The notes under the pieces were generated by a model. That model worked only from the letters and a program-made list of their open reading frames with translations, was not told the DNA's origin and searched no databases. From an uncultured Acidobacteriaceae bacterium (GTDB taxonomy: Bacteria; Acidobacteriota; Terriglobia; Terriglobales; Acidobacteriaceae): a stretch of DNA of 64,000 nt. This document shows, one piece after another, positions 63,601 to 64,000 of the stretch; position 1 is the stretch's first letter, and every line of letters starts with the position of its first letter. Both the position numbers and the translations under genes were made by a program. The DNA lies in contig CAINJJ010000009.1 in NCBI GenBank assembly GCA_903849645.1, positions 248,001 to 312,000 on the forward strand. The letters run 5' to 3'.

Positions 63601-64000
63601 AATTCCGCGGGAAAGTCGCTGGTCATGGTCTTGAACTCGGCAATCGCGTCCACCGGAGGCTTGACCACATCTGCCTTGCCATCCAGGTAGTCGACGCTAT
63701 TGCTGTTGTTGTCGATGCCGTCCAGGAGATAGTCATTTTGGGCTACGCGGGCGCCGTTGGCCACAAACTGGTTGTCGGCACGCGCCCCCTGCTGAGGGAT
63801 GGTTACACCGGGTATGAGCAGGACCAGCTTGGTATAGTCGCGGCCATTGAGCGGCAAGTCCTGGATTGTTTTCTCTTCGATTACCTGCCCGACAGAGCTG
63901 CTCTGGGTCTGCATGAGTTCCGGCGCTTCTGTCACCTCGACGTTTTCAGTAGCAGCCCCCGGCTGCAGTGAGACGTTGACAACGGCCTGCTGCTGCACGT
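60696..64000 (-). CDS. Oar-type TonB-dependent outer-membrane receptor, 5' end beyond window
   Basis: At least 1101 codons, open to the window edge. The plug domain is seen near the start of the visible part (DLPLNGRDYTKLVLLIPGVT, LLDGIDNNSNSVDY, and FPAEFGRAGGAIVNATLKSG), followed by a very long beta-barrel ending in LQFAFKYSF, a standard C-terminal outer-membrane signal. The sequence style matches the carboxypeptidase-regulatory/Oar-like receptors that are highly expanded in Acidobacteriota; the N-terminal CarboxypepD_reg domain would lie past base 64000. No SusD-like partner is nearby. It most likely imports the oligosaccharide produced by the secreted GH enzymes of this locus, energised by TonB. 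Confidence 0.92.
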   Translation of the reverse strand, partial: VQQQAVVNVSLQPGAATENVEVTEAPELMQTQSSSVGQVIEEKTIQDLPLNGRDYTKLVLLIPGVTIPQQGARADNQFVANGARVAQNDYLLDGIDNNSNSVDYLDGKADVVKPPVDAIAEFKTMTSDFPAEFGRAGGAIVNATLKSGSNKLHGSVWEFFRNDALDAYDNYFTPNATKSHKPELRQNQFGGTLGGRIWKDKTFWFGDYEGTRIINGSSYSGLSVPTAVERTSGYTNFQGLYGAAGSFNRTDDLGRSFQNGQVFDPATTRAVTKGAVDPVTGIAATATGYVREAFANNQIPANRLDPNAVKLLELFPQPTVAGEYNNYNVVANDTSNTNTADLRIDQRFRDQDQAFFHYDYISSVRVVPPPFKGVADGGGYGAGTEIYNVRGFALGYTHTFTQTLVNEARLGYTRAHDTRNPSGDSTMGIPAQFGITGIPQLPLNGGLPYLGIAGLSGLGGAGWLPGNRFSDTEQMSDNLTKVYNKHTFKAGAEFQYIYLPWLAPPASKGNFYFDGNYTSIPGQGDWLPGRAQFLISPENATVPNGVNMSGGMDQFYASNFGTVHANRNYFGTYLQDDWAITQKLTLNLGVRWEHFGLTGEAGGAQANFVQPSLTSNAGAQFIIPAKQKGTTLSSSFTDTLAKDGIALNYTDKYGTGLGIIQKMNFSPRLGFAYSLTPKLVLRGGYGIFYGAFENRGGYPSLGYNYPFQFEIGLTDSSNGGISTVTPVIYPNGATGTLEEGMSGDPLTPSTISASGLSLRGISLNYKTPYTQGYNLAAQYQLTRHDALEASYVGSQARHLEASVGQNNVTRMLPVGTPYTGYVSSPGATPQNFIPFPDWSAGMPFFGTIGNSSYNSLQTKWTHRTSGGLDVLVGYTLAQALSDAGDSLSNGGAGGYRAPGFVPISYDKGLASFNIKNQFVGSGSYALPFGKGKTYLNQLNPVGEAILGGWSINTILAFDSGQPQNISSNISTGSGIGANAVVVPGVNKYKKKLASWYNPAAFTNPPVVTSIGETSLAPLGGPPDQVNGPGYKDFDFSVFKSFRVTEGSHADFRAEAFNLTNTPSFALPGNLSYQGNNPNFGQITSKRSTARELQFAFKYSF

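Noticed and set aside
1-64000. tRNA, rRNA, CRISPR array, prophage or integrase genes
   Set aside because: I saw none: no clover-leaf sequences, no regularly spaced repeats and no integrase or phage structural motifs.

Overview
The window reads as GC-rich chromosome of an Acidobacteriota species, probably of the Terriglobia/Acidobacteriaceae. The strongest clues are three tandem ABC permeases of the acidobacterial duplicated orphan permease (ADOP) type, a very large Oar-type TonB-dependent receptor with no SusD partner, several secreted DUF/TPR/PD40 proteins, and short intergenic repeats of a kind I associate with this group. I see no tRNA, rRNA, CRISPR array or complete insertion sequence. 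The only traces of mobile or restriction DNA are two small decayed gene remnants. All family names come from reading motifs, not from database searches.

Layout. 1-3900 (minus strand): the N-terminal part of an exported aminopeptidase P-like protein, a PLP-dependent decarboxylase, and a membrane-bound EAL phosphodiesterase with an operator-like palindrome upstream. 4060-5300: an IS200/IS605 transposase remnant and a secreted protein of unknown function. 5470-11545: the rimP-nusA-infB operon, with a promoter, a terminator-like leader hairpin and a strong final terminator. 11700-12310: a small TonB C-terminal-domain protein with its own promoter and terminator. 12370-14200: a DUF1593 secreted hydrolase-like gene with copies of a palindromic intergenic repeat on both sides.

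14377-29432 is a nine-gene plus-strand operon: HlyD/MacA adaptor, ABC ATPase, three ADOP permeases, second ABC ATPase, TolC-type outer-membrane channel, NtrC-type regulator and NtrY-like kinase. A sigma-54-type -24/-12 element lies just before the first gene, so the operon appears to encode its own activator pair. 29535-39051 runs the other way and looks like a respiratory or extracellular electron-transfer module: sensor kinase and NtrC-type regulator, a fused monohaem cytochrome/beta-barrel (Cyc2-like layout), a periplasmic monohaem cytochrome c, a GltD-like flavin/Fe-S oxidoreductase, Rieske protein, fused cytochrome b and a six-haem cytochrome c. A simple reading is that electrons cross the outer membrane through the barrel cytochrome, pass through periplasmic cytochromes and exchange with quinone and NAD(P)H through the Rieske/b/flavoprotein assembly. 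I consider this the most interesting system in the window.

39243-41686 holds an uncharacterised secreted protein, a fragment resembling a type ISP restriction enzyme, and a serine beta-lactamase-like hydrolase. 41751-64000 is a carbohydrate locus: GH97, alpha/beta-hydrolase, PD40/TPR protein, GH30-type galactanase-like lipoprotein, GH59 galactocerebrosidase-like enzyme, sugar-porter MFS, DUF5107/TPR protein, an HTH-only LacI fragment, a full LacI regulator, a TPR protein and a TonB-dependent receptor that runs off the end. The enzyme set points to galactose-rich glycans such as arabinogalactan side chains, or to galactolipids.
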